From NCBI RefSeq assembly GCF_000716785.1, contig NZ_JNYY01000009.1, forward strand, positions 124,001 to 188,000: a stretch of DNA of 64,000 bases. Reading direction: 5' to 3'. Below the pieces are notes generated by a model. The model searched no databases, was not told the origin of the DNA, and saw only the letters and a list, made by a program, of their open reading frames with translations. Positions within the stretch are counted from its first letter, which is position 1; the number at the start of each line of letters is the position of its first letter. This document shows, piece after piece, positions 30,079 to 42,119 of the stretch. Made by a program: the position numbers and the translations under genes. This stretch comes from Amycolatopsis vancoresmycina. GTDB taxonomy: Bacteria > Actinomycetota > Actinomycetes > Mycobacteriales > Pseudonocardiaceae.

Positions 30079-30120
30079 CGGCCGGCCGATGATCGAAACG
30101 ATTCGATCATCGGCCGGCCG
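30079..30120. terminator. Perfect 19-bp stem hairpin after the GH27 gene
   Basis: Arms 30079-30097 and 30102-30120 are exactly complementary, with the 4-base loop ACGA. It lies 10 bases after the alpha-galactosidase stop on the minus strand, so a terminator is likely. Its centre, TCGAAACGATTCGA (30093-30106), also resembles the LacI operators nearby. Confidence 0.8.
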
Positions 30121-30129
30121 GTCCGCACG

Positions 30130-31788
30130 TCACACCGAGGGCACCGTCCACTGCTGGTTCGCCTGGCCGTTGCAGGCCCACAGGACCAGCTTCGTGCCGT
30201 TCGCCGTGCCCTGGCCGCTCGCGTCCAGGCAGAGGCCGGACTGCACGCCGGTGAGCGTGCCGTTCGCGTTCGCCGTCCACTGCTGGTTGGCCTGGCCGTT
30301 GCAGGTCCAGACGACCACCGCGGTCCCGTTCGCCGTGCCCTGGCCGGACGCGTCGAGGCACTGGGACCCGGACACCGTCAGCTGCCGGGACGCCGTGTGC
30401 GTCCAAGTCTGGCTCGAGCGGCTCTGGCAGTCCTGCAGCAGCACCTGGGTGCCGTTGGCCGCGCTCCCGGCGTCGGCGCAGCGGCCGGACTGCTTGCCGG
30501 TGATCGGGCCGCCGCCCGGTGGCGTGCCGTCGCTGCCGGTGACCGTGAGCAGGACCGCCTCCCCGGCCGGGACCGACGTCGCGTAGCTGCCGGTGAAACT
30601 CCCGCGGTCGGCGCCGGCCCACACGTCACGGACGGTGGCCGCGCCGGTCAGGCCGAGCGACGCCCACCGGGCGGTGATCGTCGCGGCCGAGCCGGTGCGG
30701 TTGAGCAGCACGACGGCCCGGCGGCCGGTACCGGACAGCTCCTTCGAGTACACCTGCAGGCCCGAGGCGTCCTCGGCGACCTTCGTGCCCTGCCGCCCGA
30801 GCGCGTCCTGGTCGATCGCGATCATTTCGCGGTTCGTCAGCGCCGCGCGGGTGGCGGCGCTCATGTCGCTGGGCTTGTTGCCCGCGATCAGCGGGGCACC
30901 CGACACCGCCCACAGGCTCAGATGCGTCCGGTTCTGCGCGTCGGAGAAGCCGGACAGGCCGGCCACGAGCATGTCGGGATCGTTGTAGTGGCCGGGACTC
31001 TGCGCGCTCGGGTGCTGCGCGGAGTCGAAGTTGGCCAGCACGCGGGACATCGCCGGCTTCTCGCCCCAGTAGATGATGTCGTTGCTGGTCCGCCAGAGGT
31101 TGGCGATGGACGGCGCCCAGTTCCACGGCTGGTTCCCGCCCCATTCGCAGACGGAGAACGTCATCGGGCGCCCGGTCTGGGCGGTGGCCCGCGAGATGGA
31201 GTCGCTGATCTGGGTGTAGGCCGTGCGGGCGTTGAGCCCTTCGGCGTTGCCGCCGCACCAGTCGACCTTCACGTAGTCGAAGCCCCAGCGCGAGAACTGG
31301 AGGAAGTCCTGGTCGTAGTGGCCTTCGGCGCCGGTACCGGGGTAGGCCGGGTGCCCGGTGGGGTAGTAGTAGCCGCAGCCGTTGCGGCCGGCGTCGGTGT
31401 AGATGCCCGCCTTCAGGCCCTTGCTGTGGATGTAGGCGGTGATGGCGGCCATTCCGCCCGGCCACTTCGCGGTGTCGACGGTCATGTTGCCGCCCGAGTC
31501 GCGGCTGCCGGTCCACCAGCCGTCGTCGATGTTGACGTACTCGTAGCCGGCGTCCTTCATGCCGGAACTGACGAGCGCGTCCGCCTGCTGCTCGATGACG
31601 GTGTGGTCGATCGCCCCGGCGAAGGAGTTCCAGGAGTTCCACCCCATGGGCGGCTTGGTGATCGGCGCCGCCGCGGCGCCCGACGGCGTCGCGGAAACGA
31701 CCGAGGCGGCGGCCAGTCCGATGAGGACGGCCAAGATCCTCCACAGAGGACGGTGGTGTGCGTGCGACAACGGAACCCCCATCAACAT
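30130..31788 (-). CDS. GH27 alpha-galactosidase with ricin B lectin module
   Basis: 552 aa. ATG codons at 31788 and 31782 are alternative starts, neither with a strong RBS. A signal peptide ends near 38. The GH27 barrel has PPMGWNSWNSF, the nucleophile Asp in YVKVDWCGG and the acid/base Asp in GHYNDPDMLVAG, plus a C-terminal beta domain. A ricin trefoil spans about 429-552 with three QxW repeats (SSQTW, ANQQW, ANQQW). The enzyme releases terminal alpha-galactose (or beta-L-arabinopyranose) from galactomannan, galactolipids or similar. A TGTGAACGCTAACA site lies 28 bases upstream. Confidence 0.94.
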   Translation of the reverse strand: MLMGVPLSHAHHRPLWRILAVLIGLAAASVVSATPSGAAAAPITKPPMGWNSWNSFAGAIDHTVIEQQADALVSSGMKDAGYEYVNIDDGWWTGSRDSGGNMTVDTAKWPGGMAAITAYIHSKGLKAGIYTDAGRNGCGYYYPTGHPAYPGTGAEGHYDQDFLQFSRWGFDYVKVDWCGGNAEGLNARTAYTQISDSISRATAQTGRPMTFSVCEWGGNQPWNWAPSIANLWRTSNDIIYWGEKPAMSRVLANFDSAQHPSAQSPGHYNDPDMLVAGLSGFSDAQNRTHLSLWAVSGAPLIAGNKPSDMSAATRAALTNREMIAIDQDALGRQGTKVAEDASGLQVYSKELSGTGRRAVVLLNRTGSAATITARWASLGLTGAATVRDVWAGADRGSFTGSYATSVPAGEAVLLTVTGSDGTPPGGGPITGKQSGRCADAGSAANGTQVLLQDCQSRSSQTWTHTASRQLTVSGSQCLDASGQGTANGTAVVVWTCNGQANQQWTANANGTLTGVQSGLCLDASGQGTANGTKLVLWACNGQANQQWTVPSV

Positions 31789-31815
31789 CGACGGTGAGCC
31801 GGGCTGCGGCCGGAA

Positions 31816-31829
31816 TGTGAACGCTAACA
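31816..31829. promoter_or_regulatory. LacI-family operator TGTGAACGCTAACA before the GH27 gene
   Basis: This is an imperfect palindrome of the TGTTAGCGCTAACA class used by several actinobacterial LacI regulators of hemicellulose genes. A near-identical site lies at 46655. The short distance to the GH27 start supports repression. Confidence 0.65.
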
Positions 31830-31862
31830 CAGGGCCGCGGCCCGGCCTGAAAGTTTCACGGA

Positions 31863-33017
31863 TCAGCGCAGGGACCAGATCTGGTTGGCCTGGGTGCCGC
31901 AGTCCCAGAGCTGGATGCGGGTGCCGTTCGCGGTGCCCTGCCCGCTGGCGTCCAGGCAGCGCCCGGACTGCGGGTTGCTGATGGTGCCGTTGCCGTTCAC
32001 CTGCCAGTTCTGGCCGCCCGAACCGTTGCAGCCCCACAGCCGCACCGGGCTGCCGTTGGCGGTCGAGCTGTTCGCGTCCAGGCACTTGCCGGTGGCCGGG
32101 TTGGTGAACGTGCTGCCGGAGCGCGTCCACTTCTGGTTGTTCCCGCCGTGGCAGTCCCACAGCTCGACGGCCGTGCCGTCGGCGGTGCCGTTCGCCTCGA
32201 TGTCCAGGCAGCGCCCGCTGCCCTGGCCCACGATGGTCTGGCCGGTGCCGCCGTTGTTGCTGCCCGCGGTGACGTCGGCGGAGAAGGAGTTGACCGCGAG
32301 GCCGACCCCGCCGCTCCACGGTTCGAAGCCCGCCTGGATGCTGGTCAGGTACCACGAGGTGTCGACCCGGGTGCGGGCGTCGACGTCCTTGAGGAAGTCC
32401 AGCACGTTGAACGACCAGCTCGAGATGGCCGAGGTGGCGACGTAGGAGACCACGTCGTTGCCGCCGTTGTTGCCCTGCCAGACGTCCCAGCTGCGGCCGC
32501 CGATCGACGTGCTGCCGACCCGGCTGCCGACCGGCTGGACGCCGCCGGTGTGGTTCAGCCAGATCATCAGCTCCATCTGGTTGACCCCGGTCGTCTTCGC
32601 GGTCGGGTCCATCCAGATGTCGTAGGAGGCGTCGAAGACCGAATTGCCCACGTAGTTGTAGGAGATCGACGACGGCACGCTGCCGATCTGGCTCAGCTGC
32701 TTCGGCAGGTTCGTGCCCGGCGAGCAGTTCCCGTAGTGGCAGCCGACGTAGATCGCCGGGTAGGACAGGGGCGCGCCACCGGAGGTCGAGCCCTGCTGGG
32801 TCTGGATCCGGAACCCGTTGCCGGTGACGTTGATGCACTGCTGCGCGCTGCTGCCCCAGCGGTTGTTCATCACGACGTACTTGCCGCCCACCGTGGTCGT
32901 CCCGTACTGGTCGCAGATCAGGGTGTCGGCGTGGGCGGCGGGCGCCGCGGCGACGGCCGGTGCGACGAGCCCGGCCACGGCCAGCGCGGCCGCGGACAGG
33001 GCATGCTTCAGCTTCAT
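31863..33017 (-). CDS. GH12 endoglucanase with ricin B lectin module
   Basis: 384 aa from ATG 33017 (GGAG seven bases upstream; a GTG at 33029 is less likely). A signal peptide ends after AHA near 30. The GH12 jelly roll (about 32-250) carries CDQYGTTTVGGKYVVMNNRW, the nucleophile Glu in NQMELMIWLNH and the acid/base Glu in AGFEPWSGG. The ricin trefoil is at 255-384 with GRCLDIEANGTADG and QxW repeats. It should hydrolyse beta-1,4-glucan or xyloglucan. A one-mismatch CebR box lies 27 bases before the start, which joins it to the cellulose regulon. Confidence 0.94.
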   Translation of the reverse strand: MKLKHALSAAALAVAGLVAPAVAAAPAAHADTLICDQYGTTTVGGKYVVMNNRWGSSAQQCINVTGNGFRIQTQQGSTSGGAPLSYPAIYVGCHYGNCSPGTNLPKQLSQIGSVPSSISYNYVGNSVFDASYDIWMDPTAKTTGVNQMELMIWLNHTGGVQPVGSRVGSTSIGGRSWDVWQGNNGGNDVVSYVATSAISSWSFNVLDFLKDVDARTRVDTSWYLTSIQAGFEPWSGGVGLAVNSFSADVTAGSNNGGTGQTIVGQGSGRCLDIEANGTADGTAVELWDCHGGNNQKWTRSGSTFTNPATGKCLDANSSTANGSPVRLWGCNGSGGQNWQVNGNGTISNPQSGRCLDASGQGTANGTRIQLWDCGTQANQIWSLR

Positions 33018-33043
33018 TGCTGTCTCCACTTCGTTCCGGCTCC

Positions 33044-33057
33044 TGGGAGCGCTCTCA
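33044..33057. promoter_or_regulatory. CebR-like operator (one mismatch) before the GH12 gene
   Basis: TGGGAGCGCTCTCA differs from the perfect box at one base. It lies 27 bases before the GH12 start. A weaker site would give looser repression than at GH9 and GH6. Confidence 0.75.
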
Positions 33058-33111
33058 GACGGAGCGCCACCGATGTAACCACGCCGGAGCGCGGAACGAA
33101 AGAGGCAGCGG

Positions 33112-33157
33112 GTCGTGAGTGGTAAGGCGAGTTCTAACTCGCCTTACCACTCACGAC
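33112..33157. terminator. Perfect 22-bp stem hairpin, TCGTGAGTG element (copy 1)
   Basis: Arms 33112-33133 and 33136-33157 are exactly complementary, with the 2-base turn CT. The outer stem TCGTGAGTG and the central GTTCTAAC are shared with the element at 55813-55856, while the middle differs. It lies after the last gene of the eight-gene operon (SGNH esterase), where a terminator is expected. Confidence 0.85.
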
Positions 33158-33218
33158 AACCCGGGCCGCACCCAACCCGGGCGTCCATCCACAATGGACT
33201 GTTGCGCTCATGCCCGGT

Positions 33219-36302
<3,084 letters not shown>

Positions 36303-37760
36303 TCAGCCGAAGGTCCACTTCTGGTTGTTCGCGGCGGTGCACGTGGCCAGCTGGACCAGGGTGCCGTTCGCGGTCCCGGAGCCGGTGACGTCGAGACACA
36401 GTCCGGATTGGACACCGGTGACGGTGCCGTTGCTCTGCACCGTCCACTGCTGGTTGTTCTGGCCGTTGCAGTTCCAGATGATGACCTTGGTGCCGGGGGT
36501 GGTGCCCTTCCCGCTGGCGTCGAGGCAGCGGGTGCCGTCGTAGACGGTCAGCTCGCCGGCACCGGACCGGGTCCACGTCTGGTTGGTGCCGCCGTTGCAG
36601 TCCCAGACCTGGACCTGGGTGCCGGGCGTGGTGCTGACGCCGCTGACGTCGAGGCACTTGTTCGCGCCGACCGCGTGCACCGCGCCGGTGTTCGACGGGC
36701 CACCGGTGCCGTACCCGGCGGCGGCCAGGCTGGCCTGCACCGCGTTCTCCGTGGCATCGGTCGGGAAGCCGCTGGTCACCGCGCCCTCGAAGAACTCGCC
36801 GACGCCGGAGACGCTGTTGTCGCCACCGGTGCCCAGCAGGATCGACGGCTCCAGCTTCATCGGCGAGTAGCCCCGCGGCAGCCCGCCGGAGTACGGGGTG
36901 GTGAGGCCGCCGGTGGTGGCGTCGCCGTACTTGAGGGTGAAGTTGCTGGTGCCGTTGTTCTTCAGCCACGCGCTGACGAACGGGTGGTGCACCCCCGGGT
37001 TGTTCGGGTCCTTGTTGGACCCGGTGCCGGTGTGGTACATCCCGTTCTCGAGGTCGGCTTCCACCCACGGGCCGGTGCCGGTGCACCCGTTGAACCAGCA
37101 GGCGGTGCCCCAGTAGATGGCGTTCATGGTGGCGTTGCCGGTGTCGTTGTGGGAGATTTCGCCGCTGCCGTAGTCGAAGCAGCACCACTGGTTGACGTAG
37201 TTCGACGAGGTGATCATGTAGATCCCCTCCGGCTGCGCACCCACCGGGACGTTCTTGGCGTTGTCGACCCGGTAGCCGACACCCTGGGTGACCTTGATCC
37301 CGTACGCGGGGTGCCCGCCGACGGTCACGGGCAGTGCCATCGCGTCCGCGCCGATGTCGGAGCCGTTCGGGCCGGGGCCCTTCCAGAACCCGCCCCAGGA
37401 GATCGGCAGGTCGTTGTGGTTGGCCGTCTGGTCGTAGATCTTCGTGACCGTGCACTTGGTCCCGGCGCAGAACGACACCTGCGGTGCGGAGTCGGCGACC
37501 CCGCCGGCGGCGAGCAGCCCGATGTCGAGGAAGTGCTGGTCGGATGCCCGTTGGAGCTGGTACAGCGGGCCGGCGTAGGCGCCGAAGAGCGCCCGGGTGG
37601 TGCTGTGCGCGGTGACGCACGGGGTGCCGCCGGCGGCGTAGATGTCGCACGCCTGCTGCGCGGCCGCCTGGGCGGCCGGGCCGAGCCCGAGCAGCGTGCC
37701 GGCGACGAGCGGGATCGCCGCCACCGCGGTCAGCAGTTTTCTTCTCAGCGTCGATTTCAT
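36303..37760 (-). CDS. GH54 alpha-L-arabinofuranosidase with C-terminal ricin module
   Basis: 485 aa from ATG 37760. The secreted GH54 beta-sandwich covers about 35-340: CDIYAAGGTPCVTAHSTTRA, the vicinal-cysteine motif CCFDYG, nucleophile Glu238 in EADLENG and acid/base Asp314 in GTGGDNS. These align with Glu221 and Asp297 of Aspergillus AkAbfB. Instead of the fungal CBM42 it ends in a ricin trefoil (about 350-485). It should release arabinofuranose from arabinan, arabinoxylan or arabinogalactan. The ricin part is nearly identical in DNA to that of the next gene upstream. Confidence 0.94.
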   Translation of the reverse strand: MKSTLRRKLLTAVAAIPLVAGTLLGLGPAAQAAAQQACDIYAAGGTPCVTAHSTTRALFGAYAGPLYQLQRASDQHFLDIGLLAAGGVADSAPQVSFCAGTKCTVTKIYDQTANHNDLPISWGGFWKGPGPNGSDIGADAMALPVTVGGHPAYGIKVTQGVGYRVDNAKNVPVGAQPEGIYMITSSNYVNQWCCFDYGSGEISHNDTGNATMNAIYWGTACWFNGCTGTGPWVEADLENGMYHTGTGSNKDPNNPGVHHPFVSAWLKNNGTSNFTLKYGDATTGGLTTPYSGGLPRGYSPMKLEPSILLGTGGDNSVSGVGEFFEGAVTSGFPTDATENAVQASLAAAGYGTGGPSNTGAVHAVGANKCLDVSGVSTTPGTQVQVWDCNGGTNQTWTRSGAGELTVYDGTRCLDASGKGTTPGTKVIIWNCNGQNNQQWTVQSNGTVTGVQSGLCLDVTGSGTANGTLVQLATCTAANNQKWTFG

Positions 37761-38140
37761 GGCCGAACCTCTCTGATTCTCCTCAGCCGAAGGTCCATTT
37801 CTGGTTGTTCGCGCCGGTGCAGGTGGCGAGCTGGATCGGGGTGCCGTTGGCGGTGGCGGAGCCGGTGACGTCCAGGCACAGTCCGGATTGGACACCGGTG
37901 ATGGTGCCGTTGCTCTGCACCGTCCACTGCTGGTTGGCCTGGCCGTTGCAGTTCCAGATGACGATCTTGGTGCCCGGGGTGGTGCCCTGGCCGCTGGCGT
38001 CGAGGCAGCGCGTTCCGTTGTAGACGGTCAGCTCGCGGGCACTGGTCCGGGTCCACGACTGGTTGGTACCGCCGTTGCAGTCCCAGATCTGGACCGTGGC
38101 GCCGGGGGTGGTGCTGACGCCGCTGACGTCCAGGCACCGG
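36303..38140. repeat. Near-duplicate ricin modules in adjacent genes (36303-36660 and 37783-38140)
   Basis: The 3' ends of the GH54 and beta-helix genes share a ricin module whose DNA reads alike over some 350 bases, with only scattered differences. The shared parts include the unusual string GTCCAATCCGGACTGTG (minus strand). The catalytic parts are unrelated. Recent duplication or gene conversion of the lectin module explains this. Confidence 0.75.
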
Positions 38141-40152
38141 CCCGCGCCGTTCGCGCGCACCGGGCCGGCGGTGGGGCTCGGGCCGCTGCCGCCCGGGCCG
38201 GCGGCCGCGATCACGGCTTGGGCGCCCGACGGCCAGTTCGTGCCGCTCACCTGGACGTTCCCGGTCAGCACGTTGTTGTGCGGCGACCCGGTGGCCACCT
38301 GCGTCGCGCCGCCGTTGTACCAGTTGCCGCCGAACGTGCTGTCGTTGGTGTTGTTGCTGCCGTTGGCGTTGGTGAACGCCCAGACCCCGGAGTCCTGGAT
38401 CACGTTGGCCGACAGCGTCACGTACCGGGAACCTTCGTCCAAGTACAGCCCGACCGTGCGGTTGTTGTCGTAGATGTAGTTGTGGTCGATCGAGCTGCCG
38501 GGGTTGGCCGACAGGTTGTAGATGCTGCCGCCGTCGTGCATCAGCTTCTTCGTGCCGTGCACCCGGTTGTAGCTGACGACGGTGTCCCGCAGCGTGGTCG
38601 GGGTGGTGTACACGGGCTGGTAGTCGTAGAGGCCGCGGTTGCGGTAGTCCTGGCTGCCGCCGGCGTCGTTGGCGCCCCAGCCCCAGCCGACGTCGATGCC
38701 GTCGTAGGTGAGGTTCGAGACCTCGTTGTGCGTGATGACCGTGTGCGTGGCGTAGGTCGACAGGATGCCGGCCATCTCGCGGTAGTCCAGCGCGACCCGG
38801 GTCACCGTGTTGTTCGAGATGGTGACGTCCTTGTTCGTCATCGCCGCGTTGGACGGGTGGTGGGCGTCGGTGCGCACGCCGCCGACGATCACGCCGCCGC
38901 CCGAGACCTCGGTGAAACTGTTGTGGTCGACGGTGATCGACGACGCACCCAGCCCGATGCCCGAGGCGTGGGCGTTCGCGTCGTTGCCGATGCCCAGCGC
39001 CACCTGGCCGAGGTGGGTGAAGGTGTTGTCGGTGAACGAGATCCCGGCCGCGGCCGACACCTGGACGGCGGCCGGGGCCTGGGCCCAGCTGCCGCGCGCG
39101 CCCTCGAACTGGCGGCAGCCCGACTGGCAGGAGGTCAGGAAGTCGGCCGGCATCGACGCGGCCGCCGGGAGGAACGTGCCGGTCTGCTGGTTGGCGTAGC
39201 CGACCGACGTGCTCGGCGTCAGCCAGGTCGTGTGCTCGAAGTGCAGGCCCTTGAACGCGAGGTTGCGCACCGGGTTGTCGTAGCTGCCGCTGATCTGCAG
39301 CAGCGACGTCAGCCGCGGCAGCTCGACGTCGTGGCTCGCGGGCACCCAGCCCGCGGGCGCCTTGTAGTACAGCTTCCCGGCCTGCGGGTCCAGGTACCAC
39401 TGGCCGGTGTTCTTGAGGAAGGAGTAGGAGTTCTCGAGGAACAGCTGCCCGCCGCCGAAGGGCTTGGCGAGCGTGTCGTAGCCCCAGTTGTTGTTGTTCC
39501 AGGCGGGCTGCTGCATGACGATCGACGAGCCGCTGATGTGGTCGACGGGGGAGTACCGGTCGGTGAACGAGTTCTGGCTCTCCACCTCGATCCGGTTCTG
39601 CTGCGGCAGCGTGGCGAGGTAGTTCAGCGCGGAGTTGGTGATCGTCATGCCGCTGGTGGTGAACTGGACGTCGTTGCGTGACAGCGTGATCGCCGCGCGC
39701 GGAGCCAGCGAGCCGTCGACGAAGAGCTGGCGGGAATCGGCGTTCTGCGGCACGGACGCCACCCAGATGTTCTGGCCGGAGTCCTGCACCGACCAGCCGG
39801 TGACCTGGCTGCCGCCGGACAGCACCGGCGTCTGGCCCGAGGCGGCCTGCCAGGTGACGGTGTGGCCGTTCTGCCCGGAGTCGGCGCTGGTCAGCGCGAG
39901 CGGGGCGGACAGCCGGTAGGTGCCCCCGGCGAGCTGCACGACGACGTCGTTCGCCGCCGACTGGGCCCGGGCGAGCTGCTGGGCCCTGGCCGGGGTGGCG
40001 ACCGGCTGGTCGGGCGTGCCGGGGTTGCTGTCGTTGCCGTCCGGGGCGACGGCGATGGTGACGGTGGCGGCGTGCGCGGGCGGCGCGGCGAACGCGGACA
40101 CCGCGAGGGCGGTGGCGATCGCGGCGACCACGGATCGGCGGTTCGGTGGCAT
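37783..40152 (-). CDS. Secreted right-handed beta-helix enzyme (possibly GH141) with ricin module
   Basis: 789 aa from ATG 40152. A signal peptide ends after AHA near 28. It begins with DGNDSNPGTPDQPVATPARA and VVVQLAGGTYRLSAPLAL, then has a long parallel beta-helix with many short Asn/Gly-turn repeats (DVTISNNTVTRV, HTVITHNEVSNL and so on) up to about 655. A ricin trefoil occupies 667-789. The opening motif and fold resemble GH141 (fucosidase/xylanase), while GH120 or polysaccharide lyases are alternatives. The fucosidase two genes downstream fits GH141. Catalytic Asp residues cannot be fixed by eye. Confidence 0.78.
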   Translation of the reverse strand: MPPNRRSVVAAIATALAVSAFAAPPAHAATVTIAVAPDGNDSNPGTPDQPVATPARAQQLARAQSAANDVVVQLAGGTYRLSAPLALTSADSGQNGHTVTWQAASGQTPVLSGGSQVTGWSVQDSGQNIWVASVPQNADSRQLFVDGSLAPRAAITLSRNDVQFTTSGMTITNSALNYLATLPQQNRIEVESQNSFTDRYSPVDHISGSSIVMQQPAWNNNNWGYDTLAKPFGGGQLFLENSYSFLKNTGQWYLDPQAGKLYYKAPAGWVPASHDVELPRLTSLLQISGSYDNPVRNLAFKGLHFEHTTWLTPSTSVGYANQQTGTFLPAAASMPADFLTSCQSGCRQFEGARGSWAQAPAAVQVSAAAGISFTDNTFTHLGQVALGIGNDANAHASGIGLGASSITVDHNSFTEVSGGGVIVGGVRTDAHHPSNAAMTNKDVTISNNTVTRVALDYREMAGILSTYATHTVITHNEVSNLTYDGIDVGWGWGANDAGGSQDYRNRGLYDYQPVYTTPTTLRDTVVSYNRVHGTKKLMHDGGSIYNLSANPGSSIDHNYIYDNNRTVGLYLDEGSRYVTLSANVIQDSGVWAFTNANGSNNTNDSTFGGNWYNGGATQVATGSPHNNVLTGNVQVSGTNWPSGAQAVIAAAGPGGSGPSPTAGPVRANGAGRCLDVSGVSTTPGATVQIWDCNGGTNQSWTRTSARELTVYNGTRCLDASGQGTTPGTKIVIWNCNGQANQQWTVQSNGTITGVQSGLCLDVTGSATANGTPIQLATCTGANNQKWTFG

Positions 40153-40175
40153 GGCGGGGACCTCTCCGGTACTGG

Positions 40176-42089
40176 TTACGGTGCGTCGAAGGGCGTGCGG
40201 TACGAGGGCGGGCGGGTGCGCAGCTCGAGGTGCAGGGTGAGCCGGACGGTGGTGGACCGGGGCAGGCGCACGGACAGCCACGGCCCGTCGACGCGGGCCT
40301 CGGCCGACGTCACCCGGGGCTCCGAATGCCCGTAGTCGTAGAGCCCGCCGATCCAGGACGGGTCTTCGCAGGCGGTGTGGTGCACCGTGCGGATGGTGTC
40401 TTCGCCGAACGCGCCGGCCTGCACGACCACCGTGCGGTCGGTGCGCGGATCGAGGTTGACCAGGTCGACGACGGTGGCCTCGGGCTCGATCCGGGACACC
40501 AGCGCGGCCACCGCGGGCGGCAGGCCGGGCCGCTTCGCCTCGGCGTCGTAGTAGCGCACGCGGGCCTGCTGCAGGCCGCCGTTGTAGAGCACCTGCGGGC
40601 CACCCCAGGTCAGCTGGACCAGCGCTTCGGTGACCACCGGGTTGGCCTGCTGCCACACGTGGATGTCGGCCTCGGCGACGTCCTGGCCGCGGTGGCGTTC
40701 CATCCGGGCCATGCGGTGGCGGACCTGCGCCTGCGCGGCCGCCAGGATGCGCTCCGGGTACGCCGGGTCGTCCCCGGCCAGGAAGGCGAACCACGGCTCC
40801 TCGTGCCCGGCCTCCTCCTTGCTCCGGAACGGCCGCACGGTCCGCCAGTCGTGCCCCGCCGCCGCCCGCAGCCGCTCGATCCGCTGCCGGTCGGCGGGCG
40901 CGGCGGAGTGGTGCCACAGCGCGATCGGCACGGCCAGCAGCATCGGGTTGTAGTCGAACCAGCCCCGGTCGGCGTACCGGTAGGGGACGTGCAGCGTCGG
41001 CGTGCCGGCGTCCGGGCCGAGCTGGGCGGTCCAGCGGGACTGCAGGCTGGAGTCGGCCTCGGTGAAGGCCATCACCTTGCCCTGGGCGATCACCTCGTCG
41101 AGGGCCGGGCGGACCAGGTCCAACGCGGACTCGTCGCCGGTGGCCGCGGCCGCGGCGAGGGCGGCCACCGTGGCGGCCTGCCCGACGCTGTACCAGCCGT
41201 GCGGCCACGACCAGCCGTAGTGCCCGCCGTACCAGCGGCCTTCGAAGAGCCCGCCGACCGTGCCGTCCGGGGCGACGTTGTCCGGCACGATCCCGCCGTT
41301 GGCGCTCGCGCGGGCGCGCCACGCCCCGACGTACTCGGCGATCCAGTCGCGGTACCGCGGCTCACCGGTCAGGATCAGCGCGTTCAGCACGAGCCCGGTC
41401 GCGGCCAGGTTGACCGCGGTGTCGCCGGCGCCCGCCCGCCGCCGCAGCTGCTCGCCCAGCCGGGGATCCTCCTCGCGCGGCGGCTCCGCGGCCCCGGGCG
41501 GCAGGACCCAGTCCAGCGGGAACCCGTACAGCCGGGCCTCTTCGGGCAGCCACGGGTAGGACCGGCCGTCGAACAGGCCCTCCCGGTGCCGGTCGCTGCC
41601 GTTGTGCGGCCGGCGGATGATCCGGTGCACCGGGTCGTAGTTGCCGTGCGCGGGGTCGACGTAGAGGTCGGCGAACCGCCGCGCCCGCTCGCGCCAGCGG
41701 CCGGGGGCGGCCAAGCACAGGAAGTAGAACAGCAGCAGGCTTTCGCCCTGGTGGAACCAGTCGTACCCGCGTTCGTACTCCTGTTCCAGCATGCCGAGCT
41801 CGGCCAGCTGGCGGGTGACGCCTTCCCAGTGCCGTTCGGCCGCCGGGAGCAGGTCGTCGGCGCCGCCGAGCAGGTACAGCTGCGGCCAGTTGAAGAACGT
41901 CTCGTAGAAGTCGTCCACCCCGTCGCGGGTGGTGAGCCTGCCGCGGTAGGCCAGCCGGCCGTCCGGCCCGGTGAAGTCGCCCTCGAACGCGCGCCAGGCC
42001 CGGTCGAGCAGGTCGAACAGGCCGCGCTGGGCCACGGCCCAGCCGGGGGGTTCGAGCAGCGGCACCGAAGCCGTGATCACGGGATCCAT
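40176..42089 (-). CDS. Unrecognised 637-aa cytosolic protein in a sugar-uptake operon
   Basis: 637 aa from ATG 42089 (GGAGGA nine bases upstream). There is no signal peptide or membrane helix. The sequence looks all-helical in its first two thirds, with regular aromatic/acidic pairs (YETFFNWPQLYLLGG, YDWFHQGESLLLFYF, GHYGWSWPHGWYSVG), as in (alpha/alpha)6 toroids such as six-hairpin glycosidases or lyases. The last 150 residues are beta-rich. It lies between ABC permeases and secreted glycosidases, so it probably acts on the imported oligosaccharide. I cannot assign a family; HGWYSVG and HEEPWF may be active-site regions. Confidence 0.7.
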   Translation of the reverse strand: MDPVITASVPLLEPPGWAVAQRGLFDLLDRAWRAFEGDFTGPDGRLAYRGRLTTRDGVDDFYETFFNWPQLYLLGGADDLLPAAERHWEGVTRQLAELGMLEQEYERGYDWFHQGESLLLFYFLCLAAPGRWRERARRFADLYVDPAHGNYDPVHRIIRRPHNGSDRHREGLFDGRSYPWLPEEARLYGFPLDWVLPPGAAEPPREEDPRLGEQLRRRAGAGDTAVNLAATGLVLNALILTGEPRYRDWIAEYVGAWRARASANGGIVPDNVAPDGTVGGLFEGRWYGGHYGWSWPHGWYSVGQAATVAALAAAAATGDESALDLVRPALDEVIAQGKVMAFTEADSSLQSRWTAQLGPDAGTPTLHVPYRYADRGWFDYNPMLLAVPIALWHHSAAPADRQRIERLRAAAGHDWRTVRPFRSKEEAGHEEPWFAFLAGDDPAYPERILAAAQAQVRHRMARMERHRGQDVAEADIHVWQQANPVVTEALVQLTWGGPQVLYNGGLQQARVRYYDAEAKRPGLPPAVAALVSRIEPEATVVDLVNLDPRTDRTVVVQAGAFGEDTIRTVHHTACEDPSWIGGLYDYGHSEPRVTSAEARVDGPWLSVRLPRSTTVRLTLHLELRTRPPSYRTPFDAP

Positions 42090-42119
42090 CCCGGGCGTCC
42101 TCCGATCGCGGTGCGGGGG

